Source of the DNA: Bacteroidales bacterium
Lineage (GTDB): Bacteria > Bacteroidota > Bacteroidia > Bacteroidales > M50B96
Direction of reading: 5' to 3'
NCBI GenBank assembly: GCA_018401015.1
Contig: JAGYLP010000006.1
Span: 91,805-155,804 of the forward strand
DNA: 64,000 nt
Below, piece by piece: positions 46,096 through 56,476 of the stretch. Made by a program: the position numbers and the translations under genes. Position 1 is the first letter of the stretch; every line of letters begins with the position of its first letter. The notes under the pieces were generated by a model. That model did no database searches. It was not told where the DNA came from and saw nothing but the letters and a program-made list of their open reading frames with translations.

Positions 46096-48885
46096 TTAAA
46101 CCACAATATTAATGATTCGATTGGGAACCACAATTATCTTTTTAGGCTTCTTACCATCGAGCCATTTAGCCGATTGTTCGTGTTCCAATATTAACTGTTG
46201 AATCTCAGCAGGTGGCATCTGGCTGGGAAAGGATGCTTTAAAACGCATCTTTCCGTTGAATGAAACCGGATATTCAAAGGAATCTTCCACCAAAAAGGAC
46301 TCGTTCCATTCTGGATACATCTGAGCATGAACACTTCCGCTCTCCCCCATCTTGCTCCAAATCTCTTCGGTAATATGCGGAGCAAATGGAGCCAGCAAAA
46401 TGCACAAATCTTTTAATACCGATCGATGATGCACCTGAGCCTCGTTCAACTCATTTACACAGATCATAAATGCTGAAATCGACGTGTTGAAACTGAAGCG
46501 TTCCATGTCCTCGCTCACCTTTTTGATGGTTTTATGCAAAATCTTCTGCGCCAGCGGGCTAGCAGGCTCATCGCTCACAATGCATTGTCCTTCGCGGTCG
46601 AAATGCAAACGCCAGTATTTCCGCAAAAACTTATGCACCCCATCAATTCCATTTGTATCCCAGGGTTTCGATTGCTCCAACGGACCCAGGAACATTTCGT
46701 ACATCCGCAAGGTATCGGCTCCATAGCGCTCAACAATATCGTCGGGGTTCACCACATTGTAGTAACGCTTCGACATCTTCTCGACTTGTACCCCACACTT
46801 ATACTCACCCTGAGCATTCAGAATGAACTCGGCTTGAGCAAATTCGGGACGCCAGGTTTTAAACGCTTCCAAGTCCAAACGATCGTTCTCTACCATGTTC
46901 ACATCCACGTGGATGGGTGTAACTTCGTAATCGGCTACCATATCGGCACTTACGAAAATATTTTGTTGATTCAGAAGACGATAAACCAAGCTCGACCGCC
47001 CCTGGATCATTCCCTGGTTGATTAGTTTTTTAAACGGTTCCTTCTCAACCACCAAACCGATATCGAACAAAAACTTATTCCAGAACCGAGCATAAATTAA
47101 ATGGCCGGTGGCGTGTTCTGCTCCACCCAAATACAAATCGACATTTCTCCAATACGTATTCGCTTCTTTTGAAACCAAAGCCTCACGATTTTTAGGATCC
47201 ATGTATCGGTACATGTAGGCCGACGAACCGGCAAAACCGGGCATGGTACTCAGCTCGAAGGGATAGCCTTCGGCGTTATGCCAGTTTTCGGCTCGACCTA
47301 GCGGTGGCTGACCATCTTCGGTTGGAAGGTATTTATCGACCTCGGGCAAATGGAGGGGCAATTCATCCTCGTTCAGCACATAAGGCAAGTCGTTTTTAAA
47401 ATAGACCGGAAAGGGCTCTCCCCAGTAACGCTGACGACTAAAAATGGCATCGCGCAAGCGGAACTGCACTTTGGCTTTACCAATTCCTTTTTCTTCGATG
47501 TATTTCAAACACGCTTCGATGGCATCGGGAACAGCCATCCCGCTAATGAATCCAGAGTTAACCAATTGACCTTCTTTCCCATCGTAGCTGGCAGTCCACT
47601 CGGCGGTATCCTCGGCATTTTGGCCCGGAGCCACGACCACTTGCCGAATAGGCAATCCGAAATGGCGGGCAAAAGCAAAATCGCGCGAGTCGTGAGCCGG
47701 TACAGCCATGATGGCTCCGGTTCCATATCCGGTTAACACATAATCGCTGATGTAAATCGGTATTTCTTCGCCCGATAAGGGGTTAATGGCATACGAACCC
47801 AAAAATTGACCGCTAACGGTTTTTGTATCGGCCATTCGGTCGCGTTCGCTTCGTTTGCCGGTTTGTTCCAGGTAAGCAGCGACTGCTTCGCGGTATTCGG
47901 GAGTTGTAAGTTCCGGAACCCATTCATGTTCGGGGGCCAAAACCATGAAACTAACTCCCCAGGTAGTATCCGGGCGGGTTGTGAATATGGCTAAACGAGC
48001 ATCACTTCCCTTAATCGGGAAATGCATCTCGGCTCCTTTCGAACGACCAATCCAGTTGCGTTGAATCTCTTTCAAGGACTCGCTCCAGTCCAAGTCTTCT
48101 AAATCCTCGAGCAACCGTTTAGCATAAGCTGAAATGCGCAAGGACCATTGCTTCATTTGCTTCTGAATAACCGGATGCCCTCCGCGCTCGGAAACACCAT
48201 TGATTACTTCGTCGTTTGCGAGAACTGTTCCCAAAGCCGGACACCAATTCACTTGGGTATCGGCAAGGTAAGCCAATCGATAGTTGAGCAAAATATGCTG
48301 TTGTTCTTCTTCCGAAAAGCCCTTCCATTCAGCGGCTGTAAAAATGGTTTCCTGAGTATGACTGGCTCGCACTTTCCCATTTCCTTGTTCTTCGAAAAGA
48401 CGAATCAAATCCGCGATGGGTTCAGCACGCTCGCTCTCTTCGTTATACCAATGCTGGAACATTTGGATAAAAGCCCATTGCGTCCAATGGTAATAATCGG
48501 GGTCACTGGTTCGAATTTCGCGACTCCAGTCGTAATTGAATCCAATTTTATCGAGTTGTTCCCGATATCGATTGATATTCTCGTTGGTCGTGATGGCAGG
48601 ATGTTGGCCGGTTTGAATGGCATATTGCTCGGCCGGTAATCCGAAAGCATCGTAACCCATAGGATGCAACACGTTGTAACCTTGAAGTCGTTTGTAACGA
48701 CTATAAATATCGGAAGCAATATAACCCAGCGGGTGCCCCACATGCAATCCGGCTCCCGACGGATAAGGAAACATGTCGAGAACGTAATATTTTGGCTTCG
48801 AAGGGTCTATTTCAGTTTTGTATAACTCAATTGATTTCCAATGCGCTTGCCAGCGCGCTTCAATTTCTTTGAAATTATATTCCAT
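46096..48885 (-). CDS. leuS: Leucyl-tRNA synthetase
   Basis: Class I synthetase with CP1 editing domain. HIGH motif as HVGH ([12 protein letters not shown], about residue 47) and KMSKR in [10 protein letters not shown] (about residue 700). The editing-domain threonine-rich and [15 protein letters not shown] motifs are present. Length 929 aa is normal for the bacterial type in this phylum. Head gene of the leftward group ending in lplA. A promoter box TATCTTCG lies 31 bases upstream. Confidence 0.97.
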   Translation of the reverse strand: MEYNFKEIEARWQAHWKSIELYKTEIDPSKPKYYVLDMFPYPSGAGLHVGHPLGYIASDIYSRYKRLQGYNVLHPMGYDAFGLPAEQYAIQTGQHPAITTNENINRYREQLDKIGFNYDWSREIRTSDPDYYHWTQWAFIQMFQHWYNEESERAEPIADLIRLFEEQGNGKVRASHTQETIFTAAEWKGFSEEEQQHILLNYRLAYLADTQVNWCPALGTVLANDEVINGVSERGGHPVIQKQMKQWSLRISAYAKRLLEDLEDLDWSESLKEIQRNWIGRSKGAEMHFPIKGSDARLAIFTTRPDTTWGVSFMVLAPEHEWVPELTTPEYREAVAAYLEQTGKRSERDRMADTKTVSGQFLGSYAINPLSGEEIPIYISDYVLTGYGTGAIMAVPAHDSRDFAFARHFGLPIRQVVVAPGQNAEDTAEWTASYDGKEGQLVNSGFISGMAVPDAIEACLKYIEEKGIGKAKVQFRLRDAIFSRQRYWGEPFPVYFKNDLPYVLNEDELPLHLPEVDKYLPTEDGQPPLGRAENWHNAEGYPFELSTMPGFAGSSAYMYRYMDPKNREALVSKEANTYWRNVDLYLGGAEHATGHLIYARFWNKFLFDIGLVVEKEPFKKLINQGMIQGRSSLVYRLLNQQNIFVSADMVADYEVTPIHVDVNMVENDRLDLEAFKTWRPEFAQAEFILNAQGEYKCGVQVEKMSKRYYNVVNPDDIVERYGADTLRMYEMFLGPLEQSKPWDTNGIDGVHKFLRKYWRLHFDREGQCIVSDEPASPLAQKILHKTIKKVSEDMERFSFNTSISAFMICVNELNEAQVHHRSVLKDLCILLAPFAPHITEEIWSKMGESGSVHAQMYPEWNESFLVEDSFEYPVSFNGKMRFKASFPSQMPPAEIQQLILEHEQSAKWLDGKKPKKIIVVPNRIINIVV

Positions 48886-48916
48886 CTTATTGTATTACAA
48901 GTGTTTTTACGGCTTG

Positions 48917-48924
48917 CGAAGATA
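48917..48924 (-). promoter_or_regulatory. Candidate -7 box (TATCTTCG) for leuS
   Basis: TATCTTCG on the minus strand, 31 bases before the leuS ATG, fits the TAnnTTCG variant. Confidence 0.4.
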
Positions 48925-49083
48925 CCGCAAATCTTCAAAATTGCTACAGAATCCACGCGTAAACTTGCACTGTTTAAAGAATCTACCAAGTAACCCGATG
49001 CAAGGTCCATCTGCAATCATCTTAATCAGGATGAAGCCGATTGGGATCTTCCATCGAACCACGAATAATAAAACTACAAGAAA

Positions 49084-50319
49084 ATGAAACGATTTTACTC
49101 CATCATCCTGGCTTTAGTCCTTGGATTTCAAGGATTCGCTCAAATGCAAAACCACGAAGTAGCTCAGGAACAATCCTATGTCAAGGATGTCTTTTTCAGT
49201 TTTCGCGACGGAGTAGTTAAAAGCTCCGATCGTGCCAGTTGGGATTTAGCATTCTCTACCGAAGCTTTTAGCGCAGCTGTGCTCCTCAACAATGGAGCCG
49301 GAGCAATGGCTTGGGCTCATCCCGAAACGGACACCACCCAGTGGTCTCAGCCTGTCGATACCACCGGATTATCGGCATGGACACCTTTATTCAATTCCGA
49401 CACCACCTGGGAAGAAGGTGCCTTTAATCAACAAGCGAGCGGACACCCCGATTATGGTTGGGGACTATACAACATGCTCGACCACAACGTGTACGGTCAT
49501 CGGATGTTTGTAATCAAAACCATCGATGGCTTGTACAAGAAGCTCTGGATAAAGAAAAAAACGTCTTCCGCTTTGCTCTACGAAGTAGCTATTTCCGATC
49601 TCGACCATAGCAACGATGCTGTTCTCGAACTGGATGCTACAACTCACAGTAGCGAAAATTTTGCCTACTATAGCATTGCAAACAACGAAATGGTCGATTA
49701 CGAACCTGCCTCCGAAAGTTGGGATATCGTTTTCTCCCGCTACTACGATGTCGAAATCCCCTACTACGTTACCGGAGTATTGCACAATTATCAAACATCG
49801 GTAGCCGAAGTTTTAGGTGTTGACCCAAGCTTTTCCGACACTACGGGATTATTTTATTCCGAATCGATTAAAACGATTGGTTCCGATTGGAAAGCCTTCG
49901 ATATGGGTAGCATGACCTGGTCGGTGAATACCAACACCGTCTATTTCGTTAAAACCCAGCACGGCGAAATCTACCGAATGGGCTTCACTGAATTCGAAGG
50001 ACAAGGAACTGGCATTACCCGTTTTTGGTCCGAAGCCATTGTACAAGTTGGAATGGAATCCTTTGCAGGTGAACATTCGCTGCGCGTTTTCCCGAATCCG
50101 GTCAATACTGAATTTTTTGTAGAAGGGTTGAGTTCCGATAAGGAAACGGTATTGATGAAGCTGTTCAATCAGCAAGGAAGCGAAGTAGTGGGCTTTACTG
50201 CTGAACCTCTTGCTGGTCGCACACGCTTTGCCTTACCATCGAACTTGGCTTCGGGGATTTACTTCCTGCAACTGACCACAGGAAACAATACGGTAACTAA
50301 AAAAATTGTAAAACAATAA
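49084..50319 (+). CDS. HmuY-like T9SS-secreted protein, probable heme binding
   Basis: A signal peptide (MKRFYSIILALVLGFQGFAQ) is followed by HmuY-type features in two copies: SWDLAFSTEA near residue 57 and SWDIVFSRYYD near residue 218, with VYFVKTQHGEIYRMGFTEF closing the fold. The C-terminal T9SS type A sorting domain has VFPNPVNT, LFNQQGSEVV, LASGIYFLQL and KKIVKQ. Family HmuY proteins capture heme for a TonB receptor; the receptor gene is immediately downstream. A strong terminator separates them, so the receptor may depend on read-through or its own promoter. Confidence 0.75.
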   Translation: MKRFYSIILALVLGFQGFAQMQNHEVAQEQSYVKDVFFSFRDGVVKSSDRASWDLAFSTEAFSAAVLLNNGAGAMAWAHPETDTTQWSQPVDTTGLSAWTPLFNSDTTWEEGAFNQQASGHPDYGWGLYNMLDHNVYGHRMFVIKTIDGLYKKLWIKKKTSSALLYEVAISDLDHSNDAVLELDATTHSSENFAYYSIANNEMVDYEPASESWDIVFSRYYDVEIPYYVTGVLHNYQTSVAEVLGVDPSFSDTTGLFYSESIKTIGSDWKAFDMGSMTWSVNTNTVYFVKTQHGEIYRMGFTEFEGQGTGITRFWSEAIVQVGMESFAGEHSLRVFPNPVNTEFFVEGLSSDKETVLMKLFNQQGSEVVGFTAEPLAGRTRFALPSNLASGIYFLQLTTGNNTVTKKIVKQ

Positions 50320-50335
50320 AGGGTGGGGATCCTTT

Positions 50336-50378
50336 GGGAAGCTATGTTCTTTCAACAAGAACAAGCTTCCCGTTTTTT
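50336..50378 (+). terminator. Long terminator hairpin between the HmuY-like gene and the TonB receptor gene
   Basis: GGGAAGCT (50336-50343) pairs with AGCTTCCC (50364-50371), and inner TGTTCTT (50345-50351) pairs with AAGAACA (50357-50363), followed by GTTTTTT. Confidence 0.92.
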
Positions 50379-50404
50379 ATTTCGCACTGCTGAGAAAACA
50401 ATCC

Positions 50405-52624
50405 ATGAACCGAGTTTTTCCTACTTTACTCCTATTCTTTGTTTTTTCAATCCTACATACCCACGGACAGGTTTCGGAAATTCTGATAAAAGATGCGAAA
50501 ACCGGACTTGGGGTGGCATATGCTCATCTCATTGTAAATCCGGAACCCAACAAACAAGTACAAGTTTATTTAACCAACGACAAAGGGTTGGCAACCCTTT
50601 CTTTTGCCGACTCGTTGAATATCCAAATTAGTGTTGTTGGTTACCAATCGATTACTCGCACGATTCGCCCCCAAAAGTATCAGGAGATTGAAATCCATCC
50701 CTCGAATTTCAATGTAAAGGAAGTGGTAGTAACCGGGCAGTTGGAACCACAACCGGTCGATCAGTCTATTTACAAAATCAAGATTATCGATTCGAAAGAA
50801 ATTGAATCGAAAGCGGCGGTGAATATTCCCGATTTAATTGCAACCGACCTGAAATTCAGAACCTTTTCCGATGGTATTTTAGGGAGTAGCCTTTCCATTC
50901 AAGGGCTTTCCGGCAACAATGTAAAGATCCTGGTCGATGGTGTCCCTGTTATTGGACGCGAAGGAGGAAATGTTGATTTGTCGCAACTCAATCTCTACAA
51001 CGTCGATCATATCGAAGTAGTAGAAGGACCCTTTTCGGTTCTGTACGGAAACAACAGTCTGGCAGGTGCGATCAACATCATTACGAAAGAAAATAAGTAC
51101 ACTCGGTTCAAATCGCAAATCAACGCTTATTACGAGTCGGTTGGACGCTACAATGCCGATGGGCTTATCTCTTTTCGAAAGAAAAACTCCAGTTATACCT
51201 TCTCCGGAGGTCGAAATTTTACGCAGGAGCGCGACCTCGATCCGAACCTGCGCAGCACCCTTTGGAAACCCAAAGAGCAATACCTGGCCGATGCTTCGTA
51301 CACCTACGCCAAAGGCAAAACGAAGCTCAAATTAACCACCTCCTTGCTTCGCGAACTCATGATCGATAAAGGTACTCCTCGCCCACCCTATGGTGAAATT
51401 GCCCGCGATGTGTACCTTACAACCTGGCGTCAGATTCATTCCATCAACTATGAATATCGCCTTCGCGACGACCATTTGCTTAGCTTCTTGAGTAGTTTTT
51501 CCAACTATTCGCGCATAAACGAAGATTTCTTAAAAGACCTTACTACCCTCGATATGCGATCGGTCGAACTCGACACCACCCTTTCCGATAATTGGGTATT
51601 TCGGGGCGAATGGCGAAACTTCGGAAAAGATAAAATCTTCAATTACCACCTCGGCTACGATATTAACCTGGAATCGGGTAAAGGAGAAAAAATTAGCGAT
51701 GGATCCCGCTTCATAAACGATTACGCCCTATTCTGGAGTGCTCAATTCAACCAGTTGCACTGGATACAAATTCAGCCCGGATTGCGCTACTCCTTCAATA
51801 CGCAATTTAGAACACCCCTGGTTCCCTCCATCAACTTCAAAATTTCACCCAACGCATGGTGGGATGTTCGTTTGAGTTATGTTCGCGGATTCCGGTCGCC
51901 AACCATCAAAGAATTATTCCTCGATTTTCAGGACACGAATCACAATTTATTCGGAAACCCCGACCTGGAACCCGAATTCGGGCACAATTACAATCTTTCC
52001 TTCAACCTAAACACCGAAAAATGGCATAAGCTCCATTATTCTAATTTTAAAATCGATTTCTTTTACAATTCCATGTGGAATAAGATTGAACTCGGAGCTA
52101 TTAATCCGGAAGAATTGCATTATAGCTACGTGAACATTGCTCGTTATGGCACGATGGGAGGTTTTGCTCAATTCGATTATCGCTTCCATCCTTATCTTAA
52201 CTTCTCCGTGGGCTATGGCAACACCAGTTACCTGACCTCTACCGATGGAGAAAGCCTCAATTACGACTCCATCCAATCGTCGAGCGATGTTACTGCTAGC
52301 CTGGCTTGGAGCATTTTAAGCTGGAATAGCGATGTGTCGCTTTTCTACAAGTACAATGGCCAATTGCCCCGTTTCTCCATCGATGAAAATAATCAAATGG
52401 TGTTCGATTTCCTGAAACCTTTCCATACCCTTGATATCAGCTTTAATTCAAGCTTCTTCCAAAATCGATTGAAAACCTCGGTAGGTGTCCGGAATGTTTT
52501 AAACAACTACATTGTGGAACAAACCGGTTCGGGTGGAGCGGCTCACGTGGCCGGAGCCGGAATGCCTATCTCCATGGGTCGGACCCTCTTCGTAAAACTC
52601 AGTTATCATTTTAATCGTTACTAG
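50405..52624 (+). CDS. TonB-dependent outer-membrane receptor, probable heme receptor (HmuR-like)
   Basis: Signal peptide to about residue 22, an N-terminal carboxypeptidase-regulatory-like domain, a plug (LSIQGLSGNNVKILVDGVPV and VEVVEGP-type stretch DHIEVVEGPFSVLYG) and a C-terminal 22-strand barrel. FRSP (496-499), H513 and NPDL (about 518) lie in the order of the FRAP...H...NPNL block of heme receptors. Other TonB receptors share parts of this block, so the heme assignment rests mainly on the flanking HmuY-like genes. Length 739 aa is normal. The lipoprotein gene starts 2 bases after its stop. Confidence 0.85.
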   Translation: MNRVFPTLLLFFVFSILHTHGQVSEILIKDAKTGLGVAYAHLIVNPEPNKQVQVYLTNDKGLATLSFADSLNIQISVVGYQSITRTIRPQKYQEIEIHPSNFNVKEVVVTGQLEPQPVDQSIYKIKIIDSKEIESKAAVNIPDLIATDLKFRTFSDGILGSSLSIQGLSGNNVKILVDGVPVIGREGGNVDLSQLNLYNVDHIEVVEGPFSVLYGNNSLAGAINIITKENKYTRFKSQINAYYESVGRYNADGLISFRKKNSSYTFSGGRNFTQERDLDPNLRSTLWKPKEQYLADASYTYAKGKTKLKLTTSLLRELMIDKGTPRPPYGEIARDVYLTTWRQIHSINYEYRLRDDHLLSFLSSFSNYSRINEDFLKDLTTLDMRSVELDTTLSDNWVFRGEWRNFGKDKIFNYHLGYDINLESGKGEKISDGSRFINDYALFWSAQFNQLHWIQIQPGLRYSFNTQFRTPLVPSINFKISPNAWWDVRLSYVRGFRSPTIKELFLDFQDTNHNLFGNPDLEPEFGHNYNLSFNLNTEKWHKLHYSNFKIDFFYNSMWNKIELGAINPEELHYSYVNIARYGTMGGFAQFDYRFHPYLNFSVGYGNTSYLTSTDGESLNYDSIQSSSDVTASLAWSILSWNSDVSLFYKYNGQLPRFSIDENNQMVFDFLKPFHTLDISFNSSFFQNRLKTSVGVRNVLNNYIVEQTGSGGAAHVAGAGMPISMGRTLFVKLSYHFNRY

Positions 52625-52626
52625 CC

Positions 52627-53607
52627 ATGGACCGAATCCTAGCCCTTTTGTTTAGCCTGCTGGTTCTCAATGCTTGTTTCATCGAAGATACTCCAATCGA
52701 GCCTCATCAACCTGGCGACGAATCGCTTATCGAGTTCGATATATCGATTTACGAACACCTCATTTGGTTCGATTTGAATACCGAATCGATTGTAAAAATT
52801 GAATCGCCTGGCTATTATCATCTAGGCTTCGAAACAGCTCCCGAAGGGTATCACATACGCCTAAACTCAGCCAATAACTTCAAAATTTGTCGAACGGGAA
52901 GCACCCTTTTCGAAGGCACAACCAGCATACCCGATTCGGCAGAATGGCGTTACGATGCCTCGACCGGCGACTTGGATTCTACCGCCATTGGCAATTGGGT
53001 GAGTATCGCTCTCGACGGAGCCATCTCGAATAACGAAGTTTATCTTTTGGGCTTATTCAACGGATTGAACTACCAGGTGTACCGAAAAATTCAATTCCTT
53101 TCGGTCGATTCGGATAAGTACACTTTCCGTTCGGCTGAGTTGAATGGCAACAACGAGCAAACCTTCACCGTTTGGAAAGATACCTTGCATGCTTTCGTCT
53201 TATTCAGTTTCGATGCAGAAGGGCTCGTAGAGCAGCCTCACCCCAACAACTGGGATCTCTTGTTTACTCCTTATTACACCACTCTTTACACCGACGATGG
53301 TATTCCAACGCCTTACAATGTGCGCGGAATTTTAATCAACGAAGAACGAACCTTAGCTACACTCGATACCCTGAACGATTTTGCAACCATCGATTATCAG
53401 CTTTTGGAGAATTACAGCTTTACCAATCAGCTCGATGCTATTGGTCATGAATGGAAATATTACAATGGGGAAGATTATGTGGTTACGCCCAACATGAATT
53501 TCGTTGTAAAAGATACCGAAGGGTATTACTTTAAGTTTCGCTTCGTTGGCTACCACAATGCAGAGAACGAAAAAGGGTTCCCTTCGTTTGAGTTGCAGCG
53601 ACTATAA
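52627..53607 (+). CDS. HmuY-like lipoprotein
   Basis: The lipoprotein signal ends LLVLNAC (residue 16 Cys). The body shows HmuY-type elements: EFDISIYEHLIWFDL, NWDLLFTPYYTTLY and NFVVKDTEGYYFKFRFVGY near the C-terminus. No T9SS signal is present, so it is probably lipid-anchored at the outer membrane beside the receptor. It starts 2 bases after the receptor stop and overlaps the convergent mtaB by 6 bases. Ligand-binding residues cannot be assigned. Confidence 0.75.
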   Translation: MDRILALLFSLLVLNACFIEDTPIEPHQPGDESLIEFDISIYEHLIWFDLNTESIVKIESPGYYHLGFETAPEGYHIRLNSANNFKICRTGSTLFEGTTSIPDSAEWRYDASTGDLDSTAIGNWVSIALDGAISNNEVYLLGLFNGLNYQVYRKIQFLSVDSDKYTFRSAELNGNNEQTFTVWKDTLHAFVLFSFDAEGLVEQPHPNNWDLLFTPYYTTLYTDDGIPTPYNVRGILINEERTLATLDTLNDFATIDYQLLENYSFTNQLDAIGHEWKYYNGEDYVVTPNMNFVVKDTEGYYFKFRFVGYHNAENEKGFPSFELQRL

Positions 53608-54885
53608 CAGTTCTCCAATCAAAGCCGGATCGTCGCCCGACTCAATGCCAACAATTTGAACCAATTGCCAGGAATTGGCAGGCAATTTTTTGCCCATCAC
53701 CTTCACCGGTACAAAATGCTCTCCTAAGCCAAGTGAGTAAGCATTGCCCGATTTCTCGATGATTAAACGCTGCTGCTTTCCAATAAAACTGCTGCGATAG
53801 GCCCGTTTATTTTCTTCGGATAATAAACGCATTTCCTCGCTCCGCGCCGACTTCACCTTCTCAGGCACCTGATCGCCAGCCCGCGCCGCGCGCGTACCAT
53901 CACGCTTCGAGTACTTAAACGTGTGCACATGGGTGAATCCCATCTCTTTTACCCGATCCAGACTGGCCTGAAAATCCTCGTCCGTTTCGCCCGGAAAACC
54001 GACAATGATATCGGTCGTTAAATTCATATCCGGACGCACCGAACGAATGGATTGAACCATTTCGGAAAAACTACGAGCGGTGTACATGCGGCGCATCTTT
54101 AGCAAAATAGCCTCCGAACCCGACTGCAAGCAAATGTGCAAATGTGGGCTCAACTTCGGATGATTGAGCATGGAGTATAACTTCTCGCCAAATCCTTCGG
54201 GTTCCATAGAAGAAATCCGTACGCGAAAATCGCCCGGCAAAGCCAAAATTTGCTCTATCAAATCTTCGAAAAGAATTCCTTCATAATCGTAACGACCAAT
54301 GTTTACTCCGGTTATAACCAGTTCCTTGTAACCTATCCGGATCAGTTCGCGTGCGTTTTCCAACACTTCTTGTACCGGACGACTAATGGCCCGACCGCGT
54401 ACAAATGGAATGATGCAAAAGGAGCAGAAATTATCGCATCCGTCTTGAATTTTAAGTAAGCTCCGGGTATGGATGGTTTCCTCGCCTACGGCAAATCCAA
54501 ACACATCCTTTTCATACTCATCGGGGTTAACCAACTCACCTTTGAAATGGGCATCGACGATGGAAAAGATCGACGATTTACGATCGTTATCTACCACATA
54601 GGTAATTTGCTCGTTCGCGTTCAATTGATCTTTGCGGTGATTGGCCATGCAGCCGGTAACCAGCATAACAGCATCGGGTTTGATGCGCTTGCCTTGCTGT
54701 ATGGTATTGCGCGATTTATGGTCGCTTTTATTCGTTACGGTGCAAGTATTCACTACATACACATCCGCTTCTTCTTTATAATCGACTACCTCGAACCCCC
54801 CTTTTTTGAATTGAGAGATCAGGGTGTCGGTTTCGTACTGGTTCAAACGGCAACCGAGTGTTTTAAAGGCAATTTTTTTAGCCAT
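53602..54885 (-). CDS. mtaB: tRNA t6A37 methylthiotransferase
   Basis: Radical-SAM enzyme that adds a methylthio group to t6A at tRNA position 37. The N-terminal UPF0004 domain begins KTLGCRLNQYETD with VNTCTVTNKSD and VTGCMAN; radical-SAM motif CDNFCSFC; C-terminal TRAM domain. GCRLNQ (rather than GCQMN) and the CTVT stretch mark MtaB. The start at 54885 (MAKKIAFKTLGC) matches family starts better than the ATG five codons earlier. It follows miaB by 17 bases on the same strand. Confidence 0.93.
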   Translation of the reverse strand: MAKKIAFKTLGCRLNQYETDTLISQFKKGGFEVVDYKEEADVYVVNTCTVTNKSDHKSRNTIQQGKRIKPDAVMLVTGCMANHRKDQLNANEQITYVVDNDRKSSIFSIVDAHFKGELVNPDEYEKDVFGFAVGEETIHTRSLLKIQDGCDNFCSFCIIPFVRGRAISRPVQEVLENARELIRIGYKELVITGVNIGRYDYEGILFEDLIEQILALPGDFRVRISSMEPEGFGEKLYSMLNHPKLSPHLHICLQSGSEAILLKMRRMYTARSFSEMVQSIRSVRPDMNLTTDIIVGFPGETDEDFQASLDRVKEMGFTHVHTFKYSKRDGTRAARAGDQVPEKVKSARSEEMRLLSEENKRAYRSSFIGKQQRLIIEKSGNAYSLGLGEHFVPVKVMGKKLPANSWQLVQIVGIESGDDPALIGELL

Positions 54886-54902
54886 GGAAAACTCCTTCAT
54901 TT

Positions 54903-56369
54903 TTACGAGTGAATCAATTCGGGCGACGATTGCTCTACCGAGTATTCAGCCAGCTCTCCGGCTAAGGAAAAATCCAGCGCGGTAGTTACTTTAACCGGTA
55001 CAATTTGACCAATCAAATCCTGAGACTGATGGTACACCCGTATGTTGATTTTCCCTTCGGTGTAACCGGTCAGGTAGCCGGTTTTTTTATCCTTGCCGGT
55101 AATCAGAACCGGTACGATTTGATCGACTAAAGCTTCATTATAAGCCCGCGACGACTGAGCAAACACATCGCTCAAAGCATGCAAACGCTCCTTCTTTACC
55201 TGAATCGGCACATCGTCGTCCCAACGGGCCGAAGTCGCGCCCGGACGAGGAGAATAAACAGCAACATAAGCCATGTTGTACTTAAATTCTTCCATGGCTT
55301 TGACCGTATTTTGAAATTGCTCCTCGGTTTCGCCGGTAAATCCTACAATGATATCGGTAAACAAGGTGGCCTGAGGAATTTTCTCACGGATGTATTCCAC
55401 AATGTGCCGATACTTTCGCACATCGTGCTTACGATTCATGCGAATGAGGACTTTATCGTCGCCCGACTGAAGGGGTAAGTGAATTTGCTTGGCCAAACAA
55501 GGATAAGCTGCAATCACATCGATAACTTCATCGCCCATATCGCGCGGATGCGGCGAGGTAAAATACACCCAAAAGGTTTTTCCCGATTCATTGCCGTATT
55601 CACCAATATTCCGAAGAAGTTGCGCAAAGCTAATCTCCTCACCTTTCTTGTCGAGACCATAGGAATTTACGTTTTGCCCCAGCAGGGTAATCGATTTGAA
55701 CCCCCGATCGACAAGCGATTTAACCTCCTGAAGAATTTCGTCCGAGGAACGGGAAACTTCTCTACCGCGGGTATAGGGAACCGCGCAGAAGGTGCAAAAT
55801 TTATCGCAGCCATTCTGAATAGGCACAAATGCTTCGAAATCGGAGGTATAATCCGGTTTGATATCCCAGAAATTATCGATTTGAACCCGCTCTTTATCGA
55901 TGCTAAGTTGAATATCGCGAGCCGAAACCTGCTGCTTATTCCGGGCTAATTGAGCCAGGTCGATGCTGATTTCCGGTTCCGATTCCATTGCTGGCTGGGG
56001 ATTGGCCATTCGCAAGGCCGCAGGACTTACCACTCCGTATTGAGCAATCATTTCCGGGAATTGAGGAAGCTCATTCATGGTGAAAATAATATCGAAGGTT
56101 TTCAGAAATTGCTCCCTGTCCTTCGGTAATACACAACCGGAAATAAAAGTTATGAGGCTTTCGCGGTCCTTCCGTTTATTCCATTTGTGAATTTTACCAT
56201 ACACTTTATCGATGGATTTCTGACGCACGGAGCAAGCCAAAATTCCCAATAAGTTGGCATCTTCCTCCGATTCGGTCGGACGAAAGCCCATACTTTCAAT
56301 GACTCGTTTTACACGCTCGCTGTCCGATTTGTTCATCTGACAACCCAGCGTTATTAAATGGTATTTCAT
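54903..56369 (-). CDS. miaB: MiaB-family tRNA methylthiotransferase
   Basis: Adds a methylthio group to i6A37 of tRNAs. Auxiliary-cluster cysteines C10 (LGCQMN), C46 and C79; radical-SAM cysteines C188, C192, C195 (CDKFCTFC), then PYTRGRE, LLGQNVNSYG and YSPRPGATSA; TRAM domain at the C-terminus. A roughly 60-residue linker between the two cluster domains (about 110-170) is longer than in E. coli MiaB. With mtaB this covers both known A37 methylthiolations. Confidence 0.87.
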   Translation of the reverse strand: MKYHLITLGCQMNKSDSERVKRVIESMGFRPTESEEDANLLGILACSVRQKSIDKVYGKIHKWNKRKDRESLITFISGCVLPKDREQFLKTFDIIFTMNELPQFPEMIAQYGVVSPAALRMANPQPAMESEPEISIDLAQLARNKQQVSARDIQLSIDKERVQIDNFWDIKPDYTSDFEAFVPIQNGCDKFCTFCAVPYTRGREVSRSSDEILQEVKSLVDRGFKSITLLGQNVNSYGLDKKGEEISFAQLLRNIGEYGNESGKTFWVYFTSPHPRDMGDEVIDVIAAYPCLAKQIHLPLQSGDDKVLIRMNRKHDVRKYRHIVEYIREKIPQATLFTDIIVGFTGETEEQFQNTVKAMEEFKYNMAYVAVYSPRPGATSARWDDDVPIQVKKERLHALSDVFAQSSRAYNEALVDQIVPVLITGKDKKTGYLTGYTEGKINIRVYHQSQDLIGQIVPVKVTTALDFSLAGELAEYSVEQSSPELIHS

Positions 56370-56476
56370 TCCTTTCTTTAATTTGATTTGATTCTTCAGC
56401 CAATCAAGCTCACAGGGAGTTTAAGTAACTCAGAACCAAATTTTAGCGGCCGCAAAAGTAAGTGAATTGCGATGGA

